Assembly (NCBI RefSeq): GCF_027943255.1 | Contig: NC_072895.1 | Span: forward strand, 20,682,001-20,746,000 | Length of the DNA: 64,000 bases | Source: Anastrepha obliqua | Lineage: Eukaryota; Arthropoda; Insecta; Diptera; Tephritidae | Direction of reading: 5' to 3' | Shown here: positions 1 to 11,259 of the stretch, piece by piece | How positions within the stretch are numbered: position 1 is the first letter of the stretch | How the letters are laid out: each line of letters begins with the position of its first letter | The notes under the pieces: generated by a model | What the model was told of the DNA's origin: nothing | Seen by the model: only the letters and a program-made list of their open reading frames with translations | The model's database searches: none | Translations under genes and position numbers: made by a program

Positions 1-362
1 TTCCTTATTTCTCTTTAATAACAGTAAGGGGTATGCCGATGACCGGGTAGAAGATCTCTTAGACCAATTCAGTCGAGCGTTTCCTAGCATGCTCATCAGC
101 TATTTCATTTACCCTATGTTCCTTTATCCTGGAACTCAGATCAGGGAAATATTACCTGCACACCCAAGGGATTTGATCCCCTCCTTACAGAAATTGACTA
201 GTTTGGATCTGCATCATAGCGTCGTAAGAGCCTTGATCGCGGCTTGACTATCGGAAAAAATTTTAATATCTCCCTCGCTCTCACTTTCCTTAAGCATTTA
301 ATATGCCAGCAGAATCGAAAAGACGTCTGCCCGAAAAACACTAGCAGTTTTCGACAATTTTA
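1..362 (-). pseudogene. LINE RNase H fragment, runs off left edge
   Basis: Read on the minus strand, the stretch around 55-125 gives a decayed RNase H segment with the usual 'H-R-N-x-E-G-N-E-I-A-D' type signature, followed toward the window edge by the linker after RNase H. The same segment occurs on the plus strand at about 9.2-9.5 kb and 44.4-44.6 kb, so this is one LINE family in several copies. The family encodes RT plus RNase H; this piece is broken by stops and frameshifts and abuts the mariner at 372. The exact clade (I- or Jockey-like) cannot be decided from this piece. Confidence 0.6.
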
Positions 363-371
363 AAGAAAAAT

Positions 372-1420
372 CAGGTCAGTCCATAAGTTCGTGCGTTTTT
401 AAAGGTGGTTTTGAAATCAATAAAAAAGATGTTCAAAGTATTTATTAATCAATAATATATTTTCCTTCATTATTTACAATGTCTTCCTAACGTTTAGGCA
501 AATTTTTAATTCCCTGCTCAAAAATTTGTTTGTCCTTGGAGCCAAAATACGCTTCAATATTCCTTTTTATAGCTTCTTTTGAGTAGTAGTTCTTGTTACT
601 CATATGAGATTGAAGTCCACGGAAAAGGTGATAATCACAAGGTGCAATATCCGGAGAGTATGGTGGATGCGGCATTAGCTCCCATCCGACCTCGTTCAAC
701 TCGCCAATGTTTGCCTTGCGGTATGAGGTCTTGCGTTGTCGTGGTGAAACAAAACTTTGCGTCTATTCACTAAAGACGGTCGATTTTTTTTAAGTGCCTC
801 CTTCAGGTTTGATATCTGATGGGAATAATAATCAGCAGTTATCGTCTGATTTGGTTCAAGAAGTTCATAATAAACAATACCGGTCATATCCCACCAAATA
901 GGTAGGAGAATCTTCTTGGGGTGAAGGCCATCTCCAGGGGTCGCTTCTGGTGTTTCATCTTCATCTAACCATTTTTCATCACCAGTAACGATACGGTTGA
1001 TAAAACTTTCATTTTCAAGCCGTTGCAGCAGCTGAGAACACACATTCACTCTCTGCTGAAGGTTGGCGACGGAAAGTCTATGCGGAACTCATTTTCCCAG
1101 CTTTGAAACCTTTCCCAACTGAACCAGGTGCCTGTGAACTGTTCCATGCGATGAATTTAACCTCTGACCTATCATATCGACTGTCAAATTTGGCTCAGCT
1201 TCCACGAGTTCGAGCAAGGCGTCGGAGTTAAAGACTTCAGGACAATCAGCGCGCGGGGCATCCTCCACGTCGCAGTTACCACTTCGGAATTTTGAAAACC
1301 ACCTTTGCGCAGTCCTTACATGTCCCTTAAGAGATTGCCTCCAGAGGCCAGCCTCCTTTCACCTGATTGCATACATTTCTACTAGATGGTTTCGCTAGTG
1401 GAGCCCCTCAGCCCTTAATT
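372..1420 (-). pseudogene. mariner (DD34D) transposase, frameshifted
   Basis: The minus strand reads a mariner transposase. An N-terminal helix-turn-helix part lies at about 1320-1060 (RWFSKFRSGN, then SSHGTVHRHL). The catalytic core is at 1049-487 with VTGDEKW, HHDNARPH and YSPDIAPCDYHLF. With one missing base allowed for near 697, 34 residues separate the second and third Asp, which is the mariner DD34D spacing. The left end at about 375 begins GGTCAGTCCATAAGTTCG, a mariner-like terminal sequence; the matching right end near 1440 is not clear. The frameshift at about 697 and other breaks upstream make it non-coding today. All three catalytic Asp codons are kept. Confidence 0.9.
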
Positions 1421-1449
1421 GCTTCATTGTGTTTATGCCGCTGTAAAGT

Positions 1450-2370
1450 TCATACATACATAGTAAAAGTTCATAAATTTGTCTCAAAATTATTTCTCTT
1501 GGCTGTACTGATCTTCTAAGCTTCCAGTCAAGAAAATACTTTACTCCTCAATAGCTTACTTAGTCCAAGGTAGTACTTTTTGGTCCATGGGATTTCGAGG
1601 CTGAGTCATAGAAGCTTTCAGCACACCAACCAGCCTGCATAGAATTGTGTTTATGATACAAAAGCGCATACATACATACAAATTATTTTATTCATTTACT
1701 AAACTCGTATTATTTAATCATTTTTTCACATCGTACTCGTATAATAAAAGTACTTCTGCTCATTTTACCTCAGGACACACACCTGATTTACACAACTCTA
1801 TAGTTGTTTAGTGGTTTACAAACGCCTTTCTACTTGATGACCAGACAGAGTTTGGCACATGTAACATACTTGAGCAGGCACATAGTACAAGTATGTATGT
1901 AAATATGTACTCGTGTGTGTCCAACGTTATGCTTTGATAATTATAAGAATGTAAACACTTTTTGCCAGACAAATAAACATTCAGCCAGTTAGACAGATAG
2001 CTCAAAGTACACACATTAATATGCAAATTCATGCTAAAAACCACAGCAAATGATTCTTCAACAATCTCTTGCTTGTGCTCATATTTAAATGTGTGTTTGA
2101 ATTTGTGTGCGCATTTGTCACCTGCGGGCTCTGTTTAACCTAATTTTACGATTATAACTTTTTCATTTTTATTTTGCAGACTAATGAGAAGCATTAGGTG
2201 AAATATATTTGAGTTTTGGGAATAACGGGATCCCAAATTAAAGACACAGTCATTGGCCTTTATTAGAACCTAAATTCTAGTGCCCGCATATGTGTGAGTG
2301 TTCGTATTTATAAATTTACAAAAATTGAAAACTTAGATGAGCTTGAGCGGATTTGGCTTTATTGAGATTT
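1450..2370. other. No gene seen; A/T-rich spacer
   Basis: This stretch holds short CATA/TACA microsatellite runs (about 1453-1462, 1669-1680 and 1890-1905) and A/T-rich DNA. Short open frames lack splice sites, homology or codon structure. No element ends were recognised. Confidence 0.5.
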
Positions 2371-2373
2371 TTT

Positions 2374-2944
2374 AAAAAGGGTGGTTAAATTTCAAGGGTC
2401 GATGTTGAATGTGAACCATACCTAAATGTCAACGACATCGTTGGACTTCTTTCTTTGGGGTTATGTGAAAGAAAGGGGGTACTTCGATAAGCCAGACAAC
2501 AATTAAAGAGCTAAAGGATGAGATAATTCGGCACATTAACGGCATAGAACCTCAATTATGCCTCAGCGTCATCGAAAATTTGGACCATCGGATGGAGGTG
2601 TGCAGCGGCCATTTGGCCAATATTTTATTTTATGCGTAATTGAACTATACCAATATTATCATTATAAAGAGAAATGACAATAATTTCCTAAAAAAATTGT
2701 ATTTTATTCAAAATCAACACTGGCCCTTGAATCTTGTCCACCCTTTAGATAAGGAACTATTTGCATTTGCTGATCTTTGGAGGTGTGCCGCCGAGGCCCT
2801 GGCGATCATTTGGCCAATATTTTGTTCTATACGTAATTGAGCTAAACTAGTATTATCATAATAAAGAGAAATAACAATAATTTCTTCAAAAAATTGTACT
2901 TTATTCAATATCAACACCGGCCCTTGAAACTTAGCCACCCTTTA
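2374..2944 (+). mobile_element. DD41D deletion derivative with doubled 3' end
   Basis: The left end (GGTTAAATTTCAAGGG at about 2383) matches the terminal repeat of the DD41D element at 38.57-39.52 kb. Most of the transposase is deleted; the remaining piece at 2440-2640 encodes the C-terminus (TIKELKDEII, HINGIEPQL, VIENLDHRM). The 3' terminus at 2680-2746 ends CCACCCTTTA. A second copy of only the 3' terminal ~170 bp follows at 2775-2944 in the same orientation, ending CCACCCTTTATTA. The element cannot make a transposase. Confidence 0.75.
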
Positions 2945-3016
2945 TTATCTATATATCGCGTCTCCTAGAAAACGGAACCAAACTTATAAATATTTATTAC
3001 CGACTTTTTCCGAAAA

Positions 3017-4262
3017 TAAGACACCTACTTACTTTCTTTTTTGGTCCAAAATACGGGCTAGGGCTTATTTTCGGGGGAGGGCAAAAATAAAAGTATACTC
3101 GTATTTATATATAGTTTTATTTTACACAAAATAATATACAAAAATTTTAATTTATTCAATTACAGTAGTGTCATCTCCTTCTGGAACATCGTCATAAATA
3201 AAATTCTGAATTATATTCTGATTTTCTTCCAAATCCATTTCCTGTTGAATCATTGGTTCGAATCTCTCATGTCCTGCGATATAGTTATCGTTAAATGAAT
3301 ACTTCTTGTCTAAGTAGCCTCTTCGTAGTGCATTGGAAACATCATTATCAGTTATTTCGTCCCATGAATTTTATACCCAATTCACAACTTCTTGTAAGCC
3401 TGGTTTTACAAAATTACCTCGATGATTTCTCACCATTCTGTTTTCAATAAATTCATTGATTTCCATCCGCAAATGATCCTTGAATGACTTGTTTATTGCA
3501 ATGTCAAATGTCTGGAGGTAACCAGTCATTCCAGCCGAAATCATGATTTGATCAATCTTCCTCTCAGCAAGAAAGTTTTTCATGTCTTTAGCGCGGTGAG
3601 TATAGGCTGAATCCCAAACAAGTAAACCTCTTTTCTGACCCCTCAACAGGGGTGGCTGCATAAAATCAACCAACTTTCTTATAACTGCTTGTGTGCACCA
3701 GGCTTTTTCACTTTCAATGACATAAATTCCTGAAACACGTTGAATCTGGTCTTTTTTACCGTTAGTGATTAAAAATGCCGATACTTTCATGCCATCTAGA
3801 CGAATCCCCAAAATATAGGTAACACGAGCACTATCGTAACCGGTATAAGGAACGTAAATTGACGAAGGAGACTTGTGGTGAACTGTCGCTTAAGCTCCTT
3901 GGCCTAGGAATACCGCGGTCTCATCCATAGCAATCATGTTGGAGAGTTGGTATTTCGAAAAATCGATGTCATCAACAAAAAGCTTAATCGCAAGTGCACG
4001 CTTAACAACTTCATTGTCTTCCAGCTTAAACAATGTTGTTGATCTCCTTAAAGACTGTTCATATCGTTTAAGGAAGTTGTCTAACCAGTGTGTCGATGCT
4101 TTAAATTCTTCTGTGACAATATCAAATTCAATTGCTGTTTCAAGGGCAAAATTTTGAATATCAGCCGTGTGCCCAACCAAAGCCATTGCTCTCCTGCCTG
4201 CAATCAATTCCCAGATGCAATCTTCCAACTCAGAAAATAATGGTTGCCGACCTAATCCAACT
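3017..4262 (-). pseudogene. pogo-superfamily (DDE_1) transposase remnant
   Basis: Two minus-strand blocks form one transposase. The block at 4228-3890 starts in a CENP-B-type HTH region (FKASTHWLDNFLKRY) and reaches the first catalytic Asp in AMDETAVF. The block at 3811-3160 contains the second Asp in LVWDSAYTHRAKDM and the third in LQTFDIAINKSFKDHL, the spacing and wording of pogo/Tigger/jerky-like DDE domains. An in-frame stop lies after VVNWV (about 3371), and the acidic C-terminal tail reads on to 3160. The joint at about 3811-3890 is frameshifted. Near 3017-3084 the motifs CCGAAAATAAG and CTTATTTTCGG face each other as a possible terminal inverted pair. Confidence 0.8.
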
Positions 4263-4384
4263 CTGCGTTTTTTCTCATTTCTTTCATTTTGTACTCATTT
4301 TAACTTTTTAATAATCACAACTTTTAATTTTTAATAGTCACATTATAGAATAGTCACAAACAACAAATGGACTTCTCTATTCTT

Positions 4385-4990
4385 AGGCTCACCTTCGACA
4401 GACGAGCATTGCGTCAAGAAGAGAATAGCAAACACCAAGGCCCCAGAGAAGGGGGGAATTAAATTTCTATACAGATGGTCCCAAGCTAGACGAAAAGATA
4501 AACTATGGCGTATTTTCGAAGGAATTAGGATTTGAACTATCCGTGCGACTTGAAAAGAAAGACGTTCGGTTGATGGTCGATATCATTACAGGACACAACC
4601 CATGAGGTCAGCATATGACTACCATTGGAATCATTGAGGACCCAATGTGCCTGTCATGCTTGGAGGAGACGGATAACCTGAGCACTTTCTCTGTGAGTGT
4701 CCTGCCTTTGCTAGAGCAACGCCACGAGTTTTGGTTCCCGATGTAGTGAGAATGAGAAATATTCGTTCTCTAAAACTGGAGGATATTTACAGATTTGCCA
4801 AATAATCTGAAAAATTCTCACAGGACTAACAATCTCTATCTCTGTCTCTATTCTTTCCTATCTTTTTCTCTGATACTTTTCTCCTTACCTCCTTGACTAT
4901 CTACCCTCTTTCCAGAGCTTTAAATACAATGGGCTTTTTAGCCTGAGTGTTTTAAGAGCTACCAAATCTACTGGTGCTCCTTGACTCGAT
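4385..4990 (+). pseudogene. LINE RNase H / zinc-knuckle 3' fragment
   Basis: The plus strand reads the RNase H start IKFYTDGPKLDEK (about 4455-4505) and, after an internal loss, the C-terminal zinc knuckle CLSCLEETD ... FLCECPAFARA (about 4650-4725). Normally a His-Cys pair closes this knuckle. The 3' untranslated part up to about 4990 (TTTTTAGCCTGAGT) recurs inverted at 42.90-42.97 kb, so the two loci are copies of the same LINE. The reading frame breaks near 4600 and 4680. Confidence 0.7.
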
Positions 4991-5400
4991 ATTTTCAAAT
5001 TTCAATCCGTGCGTCTACCAGATTACTGCAGCGTCTATCAATCAAAAGTTTTAGGTATAAAAGAAGTGGGTGGCTACGTATCTAAATACGCATGCCGTAA
5101 CTAAGACTACAAAAAATATATTCTCGGACAGCCAGGTGGCCATTAAATCATTGAATGTGGCTATACAAAGATCAAAGGTTGCCCAGGAATGCCGGGCAGT
5201 CCTAAATGATATTAGTGTCGTATTCAAAGTCAACCTTGTTTGAGTTCCACGCCACAAAGATATTGAGGGAAATTGTAAAAGCTACAAAATTGTTCCGCGA
5301 ATAATAAATGAGGTTCCCGTATCGTACAGTGGTATCATAACAGACTTGTAAGGTCTATGTGAGTTGGTGGTACAGACCCACTACCACCAAAATGTAACCT
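4990..5400 (+). pseudogene. LINE RNase H fragment
   Basis: The frame at 5120-5270 reads FSDSQVAIKSLN, SKVAQECRAVLNDI and then VPRHKDIEGN, the middle and C-terminal signature of LINE RNase H (SDS-Q-A, W-V-P-x-H). A stop replaces the Trp before VPRHKDIEGN. It continues to about 5400 as linker sequence. It is a different family from the fragment immediately upstream. Confidence 0.65.
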
Positions 5401-5559
5401 AATCATAAATTAATAATTAAAATAATTTATACATAGTTTTTGTTCGTGTACTACTGCTACCACCTAATATCGATTCGCATTGAGTGCGTCGCAAGACAAC
5501 GACCACCTGAGCTAATAAAATAAATGAAAATAAAACCACCTGAACTATAACACAGTCTC

Positions 5560-5900
5560 CGTCTGGTGGAACTCGTTGTAGAAGTTGACAGCGGTTAAGA
5601 AGCTGAAAAGTTCATCCTCTTGGGAACTAATCAATGGATACCCTCGCTTGGGGCGAGCGGGTCATTTACCATTCACATTCCCTATAGGAAAAATGAAGCG
5701 GGATACAGGGCCTGATGAATCTGTCCATGGATGGTTTGAAGTTGGATGGAAGGGTTAGTGAAGTAGTATTTTGCGAGCAGCACTCCATCAAATTGAAGTT
5801 CCTGTAAACAGTGGCTGGAATTCCAGTACAAGGATGACAGATTACAAGGCTTAGTATTCAGATTACAAGGCTCAGAAGCAAAATTGGGAGAGTAACTTTG
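5560..5900 (+). pseudogene. possible LINE RNase H N-terminal scrap
   Basis: A short frame near 5725-5810 reads SMDGLKLDGRVSEVVFCEQ, resembling the 'TDGSKLDG ... G-V-F' start of LINE RNase H with Ser lost from the DGSK motif. Nothing else in the interval is recognisable. It may belong with the fragment at 4.99-5.40 kb in rearranged order. Confidence 0.4.
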
Positions 5901-6157
5901 GTTGTTATGTTATAGAGAATTTGACAGAGAGAAAGAAAAAGAGAAAGAGGCGAATGAAAGGAAAACAAAATGTGTAAAGTAAGGTTAGTTCAATATAATC
6001 TGCGATGTACAGAATGCAGAGGTGTGACCAACATCAGACCGTTAACCGGTTCTCAGCAATTTTGAAGGCATCAGCTGGTTTGCTTGCGACGGCGATTTGT
6101 TTACGATAATTCGATGGTGTGTGTGGCATGCGAAAAAACTCAACACAGCCTTCGCTT

Positions 6158-6782
6158 ATGGGGTTAGGGGTAGTCAGAATTAAAAAAAATTCATTTTTTG
6201 AAAGTATAATAACTTAAAAATATCGTGTGAAAATTTTAAGTGAACCCGACACATACTTTTCGAGTTATTCAACAATTAACAAAGTGCGCTCGGACTCTAC
6301 ATAAATCGATAGCAAAACTTTAAATGCATTTTTCTCAAAACTAACTGATAACTGTAACTTAAAAACTGCTTGGTAGATTTCAATAAAATTTATACTGTTT
6401 TTTGAAAAGCATGAAAAACTCGTATCTGATCGAAGTTTTTTTTTCAAAAATTTTGATTTTTTTTAATAATTAATTGTCGGTTTTTTCTCGAAAATCTGAA
6501 AAAAAATTGCCTGAGGCCGCCATATTGTTAATTTTGAAAAACAAAAAAAGCTTCGATGAGGCACAAGATTCTCTATTAATAAAACTAGTTTCTCTTGTTC
6601 GATTGATTTTAAGATGAATCTCCAAGACTTGTGATGATCACCGCAAGGGACTTCTGGAGAAACGGGCTCCACACAAACAGCGATAACTTTTACTATGTTT
6701 TTTATTTTTGTAAAATGAAGCAATTGACGAGCAAAAAAAAATTATTGAAAATCATAATTTTTTGGGCCCCTAACCCCTTATG
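6158..6782 (-). repeat. TIR element bounded by GGGGTTAGGGG, copy 1
   Basis: The left end at 6161 is GGGGTTAGGGGTAGTCAG and the right end is GGGCCCCTAACCCCTTA, the inverted counterpart. The inside matches, in inverse orientation, the element at 35161-35803, including a stretch reading VIAVCV, PVSPEVPCG and EKLVLLI on the minus strand here and on the plus strand there. No transposase was found, so it is treated as a non-autonomous DNA element of unresolved superfamily. Confidence 0.7.
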
Positions 6783-6879
6783 TTATTTCGTTGGCCAGCA
6801 CCCCATTTATGACGTAAGCAATGGCGACTTTTGAGCTGATTAGCTCAAAATCGCTGAGGGTCCGTTAACGATCTGATGT

Positions 6880-8220
6880 TGGCCACATCTTTTATATTCT
6901 CTCAACTGTGCTGTGCCGTACATTGATTAGTCGATGCAGTTCGACAACATGACTGACAAAAATCTGGACTAAACCCAATGTAATTTCTGCTTTTGAGTTC
7001 AAATAGAGAAGCTGGTTCACAAAAATCGAATGAAATTTAGGGTAGACTTAAAAGAAAGTATATGAGAAGAATTTATAAAATGAAATACGAAGAGATTTCA
7101 AAGTAAGTGGTTGCATTGGAAATACGCCGTGCGGTCTACATAACCAAACAATTTATAAAATAACTGCTGAAAAATTGGTCTTTTGAAAAAAAATTAAAAT
7201 TATTTTTGGACCTTTAACTTCAACTAGAACCAAATTTATTTTAGTTATTCTCTAATTGACTCGAATATTCATTACCACCTTTAATTATAATAAATTTAAA
7301 AACTATGTAAATACCACAAAGAGCAGTTCGTTACCTACCTCCATTGCGCGACAGCCCATAAAATCTAAATAAGTAGCCTAAATAACACACCTTAAAATTT
7401 ATTTTTCCCAACTCTACTCCCATTTGCTTGCATAAATTTGGCCAGCCAATTGTAATTTTCTTTTCTTCCTCGCACAAAAATGTTTGAATTTATTTAAATA
7501 GCAAAGGCTGCCTGCCACGCAATTGAGGCACACAACTGGCAATCAAACGACAATGTCAGTGTCAAAGAGCAAATTTATGCAAGGTGTGAAAAATAGTAGT
7601 AATGACCTTTTTTATGCCAGTCCAAATAAATGCCGCTTATCATTCAACTTTACGAGCTTAATTTCAATTTCAATTTAACTGGCCAGCAACAAAAAATGGC
7701 GATAAACTTTGTACCTGAAGAAAATAAAGGGCGAATGCGATTAGCAAATATAAGAAAGGAAACTTCACACATTGCTCGTCAAAAAAAAAAAAAACATAGA
7801 AGAAAAATAGCCACTCGCATACCAGAAGCTGCCACACACACACACATGCACGCCCTGGTGAAAATCAGTGGCGCTACCTGCAAGCGTTGCAAAATGCTAA
7901 TTCCAAAATAAGTTGAGATAAAAATCCGTTTACCCAAAACGAGAGCGAGCAACCCGTATGACAGTATTGCACTGAAAAGCACCCAAGGGCTTCCTACTCA
8001 CTAACCAACAGCCGATACGAGCAGGCGCGTGGGTAAATTTTTATGAGGGGGAGAAATCGATTTAGGTATATGTAAGTATTATAAATGAGGAATTTTTAGC
8101 AGTCATATGTTACGCCATATGGGTATTCCTGTGATTAGTGATCTCTCTTCGGTATCCATTGGTGTAAAAGTTCAGCTTAACCCTCAATCCCTGTTTTTTC
8201 TTTTGCTTTCACTTGAAATT
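6880..8220. other. No gene seen; host-like spacer
   Basis: Mostly A/T-rich DNA with a short (CA)n run at about 7835-7848. A 93-codon frame at 7630-7911 is Lys/Arg-rich, contains a poly(A)-encoded lysine run, and has no splice support or recognised domain. I see no transposon ends. Confidence 0.4.
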
Positions 8221-8221
8221 T

Positions 8222-8815
8222 CAATTCATTTCGGAATTTTTCGATGGAATTCCGGATCATTTTCATGCATTTCAACGACCCAATCAGCATACACACGATG
8301 TTCTTGATGATCGGCCGGCTTGACTTCTTGTGTTAACTGGACTTTATAAGCCTTAAGACCCGAATCTTTATGAAAAATACGGTGTAATGACGTTTGTGAA
8401 ATGTCTAATTCCAAAGAACGACGAGGAATGGACAAACCTGGGGTTTCTTCAACACTTTCGGCTACAACAGCAATTTTTCGGCTGTTCCTGAGCGACGTAC
8501 ACGAGTTTTATTATTCACATCACTAACTTGTCCCAACAGCTCGAATTTTTTCACCAATTTCTTATTGCGATCCGACAAGGTGCTTCACGATGACCCACAA
8601 ATGTTCGAGTTTTACGAACTCTCTCTGACAAATTTTCACCATTTTTATAGTGAATTTTGATCATTTCTATGCGTTGTTTAAGCGTGTCAAATATCAAAAC
8701 TGACGGCTTCAAAAGGCCGTCAGAGACCTTTGAAGAGTTGGTCTTTTTTTCTCTAGCCGAAATATCGGGCTATTCAAAATAACACCTATTATTGGAAACC
8801 CTTTATTTATTCTCG
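8222..8815 (-). pseudogene. DD41D transposase, N-terminal half only
   Basis: The minus strand from 8815 starts with the terminal repeat AAGGGTTTCCAATAATAGG next to a TA. The N-terminal region follows in broken frames (IKIHYKNGENLSERVRKTR at about 8665-8610). An intact segment at 8435-8226 reads TSLHRIFHKD, LKAYKVQLTQ, ADWVVEMHENDPEFHRKI, the linker just before the first catalytic block (FSDEAHF) of this family. The element stops there, so the whole catalytic domain is missing. Several stops lie in the HTH part. Confidence 0.8.
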
Positions 8816-9059
8816 AAATATTTTATTATACCAGTAATTCAATTTGAAATCGGCACGTCCGTCTGTTTGGGTGCTTTAAAAAGTTACTTTGGGCAAAGGT
8901 GGTATGAAAAAGTTTTTCTTATAATTATTTGAAAAAAAATTGCAACTTTAAAAAGGATTCTGGAAAAAGAAAAATGAATTCTGCAAAAATTAATCTCCCA
9001 CACTATTGCCATTTTCTTTTTTTAATTATTTGCTAAATGTTTTACAAATTCTACCTCTG

Positions 9060-9965
9060 GCTTCACTGAAGGATCCAAGATGGAATTGAGAAACGGAGCA
9101 GAGGTTGTCTCTAAATGAACCAATTTATCTATTTCATTAAAATTCCCGAAAACTGCTAGTGTTTTTCAGGCAGTTGCCTTTGCGATGCTGCTGGCATGCA
9201 GAATGGTTAAGGAATGCGGGAGGGAGAGAGATATCCATATTTTTCCGATTAAGGCTCTAACGAGGCCATGGTGCAGATCCAAATTGGTGAACTCATGTAA
9301 AGAGGAGATCAAATCCCTTGTAAGTACAGGTAATATTTCTCTGATCTGAGTTCCAAGGCATAGGAACACAGAGGGAAATGAAATAGCTGGTGAGCTTTCC
9401 CGGTAGGGGACTGAATTGGTCTCAGAGATCTTCTGCCCGGTCAACGGCATCCCCCTTACTGTTGTTAAAGAGGAATAAGGAAGAGGCACAACTTATTTCT
9501 CAGGAAAGCGCAGAAAAGATGGAGCTCTATTTTCGTGTGTAGTATTTCGAAACCCCTGTGGCCCCAGAATAATATGCGGAGGAATTAGAAAGTTCGGGGA
9601 ACTCCACGCAATTCAATTTACAAACTCGTAGATGTGTTTATCGGTCACTGAACAATCGGCACATACGCGAAAAAGCTAGGTTTACCATTTAGCCCCCATT
9701 TCAGAAGCGGTAGCGACCTTTCAGAGAAGGAGTCTGGTGAGCACTTTCTCTGTAAATGCTTGGGTTTGGCAGCTAGACGATTAAAGTCACTGGATGCTCC
9801 TTCTTCGACTGCCTGGGGCAGTGCGCCAACCTAAATCCCATCTATCTTCTCCAGTACTTCAACAGCTCTGATTGGTTGTAGATATCTACTCGTTGAAGGT
9901 CTCATAATGATATCAAAACGGCGCTATAGTGCTACTTGGGGAGGGTGAGTTCACCTATGATCTAT
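9060..9965 (+). pseudogene. LINE RNase H and C-terminal zinc knuckle
   Basis: The plus strand reads DGSKMELRN at about 9075 (RNase H start), a region matching 44.4-44.6 kb, HRNTEGNEIAG near 9365-9400, and the C-terminal knuckle region at about 9740-9780 (EHFLCKCLGLAARR). Frameshifts are frequent. It is the same family as the 44.1-45.1-kb copy and the inverted piece at 1-362. A frame on the opposite strand at 9489-9166 is only the antisense shadow. Confidence 0.7.
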
Positions 9966-9989
9966 TCACCTTCACAAATGAGCTATTAT

Positions 9990-10600
9990 TTGATTACATC
10001 AACAAAACCAAAAAACGCTGCTGGTAACCCTTTGAACATTGAAATTACTCGTAATGCCGAATGGGTTACGAAAAGTGAGAGCTGAGGTAAAGAGGAGAGG
10101 GTATTGTGTATATTGATTACCTTCTACCTGCACGGTGTAGCGATTTTTCGAACAAAGTCGCGAGATCCTTCTAGCCACGGATAGGTTAGGCGAGTTCAAG
10201 CGAACTTCTAAGGCTGATAAAGCCGCAGCTCTCAAATTTGGTGAGTACCCTTACTGGATATGGTCTGATAGGACAAGGGTACATCGGGAGCGATCAAGGG
10301 AGCTTCTATAGCTAACAAAGTCGCAGGTCTCAAATTTTGTGGGTGTCCTTATTGGATATGGTGCGCTAGGTATCTACGCAGTGAGACTGGGTATCGCTTC
10401 TAGTACTTTTTGCAACAGCTGTCTGGAGGATCAGGTGGTATCATCTCAGCTTCCTCTGCTCAGCTTACGAGCTAAGATTCAGACATATTGACACCCATTT
10501 TTGCTACACCTGCGGATATAGCAGGCTTAGATATCATACAGCTGATGAATTTCTTCAGTAGTAAAGAAGTCATTGCACGCTTGAAAGCACTAGCAAGTAC
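9990..10600 (+). pseudogene. LINE 3' fragment, second family
   Basis: Near 10395-10560 the plus strand reads ASSTFCNSCLEDQ and then FCYTCGYSRLRYHTADEF in mixed frames, a decayed version of a LINE C-terminal zinc-knuckle region. A related text (FFCYIWGYCGLKYHT) occurs at 29.85-29.92 kb. The part before 10395 has two imperfect ~80-bp direct repeats (TCTCAAATTT...TTGGATATGG at about 10210-10265 and 10320-10362). Stops interrupt all frames. Confidence 0.5.
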
Positions 10601-10619
10601 ATCACTCAGATACAATTAA

Positions 10620-11247
10620 GTTTGTTGTACTCCACTCGGATTCCCTTTTAATTTTCTTTAAATCTGCCCGTCCTCCGAAGAAATGTGAGTAGATCTGGTG
10701 GTGCCAAGGAGGCAAGGTGGTCCCTTCTTAGCACATCACCGCCAATGACCTCCAGCCTGATTTCAGTGAAGGCGGGCCGACGCAAAAGAAGTGGTCCGCC
10801 GTCTCATCTTCCTCTTCCCAAACTGGACAGAGTACGCTGTCTGACATGCTTCGTCCACAGAAAGTGGCTCGTCATCAGTCCAACCAGCTGTCTGCAGTCC
10901 CTTCTGCTTAATGACAGGAAGATTTGCTATAGTCGGTCGGACATGTAACATCAGTTTAGTCCATCTGCAGCCTCCTCAGCCTGTCAAGCTCGCTTGTGGG
11001 TTGTAATAACCCATTTGCTAACCGTGGCTTTAATGGCTGCATAAGGGAGTGGCGGAACGGGCTCCTGGTCAAAGAAGTTGGCCTCAGAGCCCATCCCAGC
11101 TAAGGAATCAGCGGTATCGTTGCCCAAGATACCCACGTGTCCCGGGGCCCATGTTAGCATCAGGCTATTATATCTACGGTCATAGTTCAGCCTGGATTTA
11201 CAGGACTCGACAACCCCTGATGTGGTTGGGGGGCTATCTAAGGCCAT
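10620..11247 (-). pseudogene. LINE RNase H C-terminus plus zinc knuckle
   Basis: The minus strand at 11247-10984 reads TWAPGHVGILGNDTADSLA, the last RNase H block with its His and Asp kept, then YAAIKATVSKWV. Downstream at about 10850-10770 a CPVWEEEDETADHFFC piece is the zinc knuckle. The text down to 10620 is shared with the LINE at 13.62-14.0 kb, the same family. The reverse transcriptase part is absent here. Confidence 0.8.
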
Positions 11248-11259
11248 GAGGCGGAGTTT

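Noticed and set aside
7630..7911. 93-codon frame as a small basic protein gene
   Set aside because: Contains a poly(A)-encoded Lys run and a CA-repeat; no other support.
9166..9489. 107-codon minus-strand frame
   Set aside because: It is the antisense of the plus-strand LINE RNase H segment.
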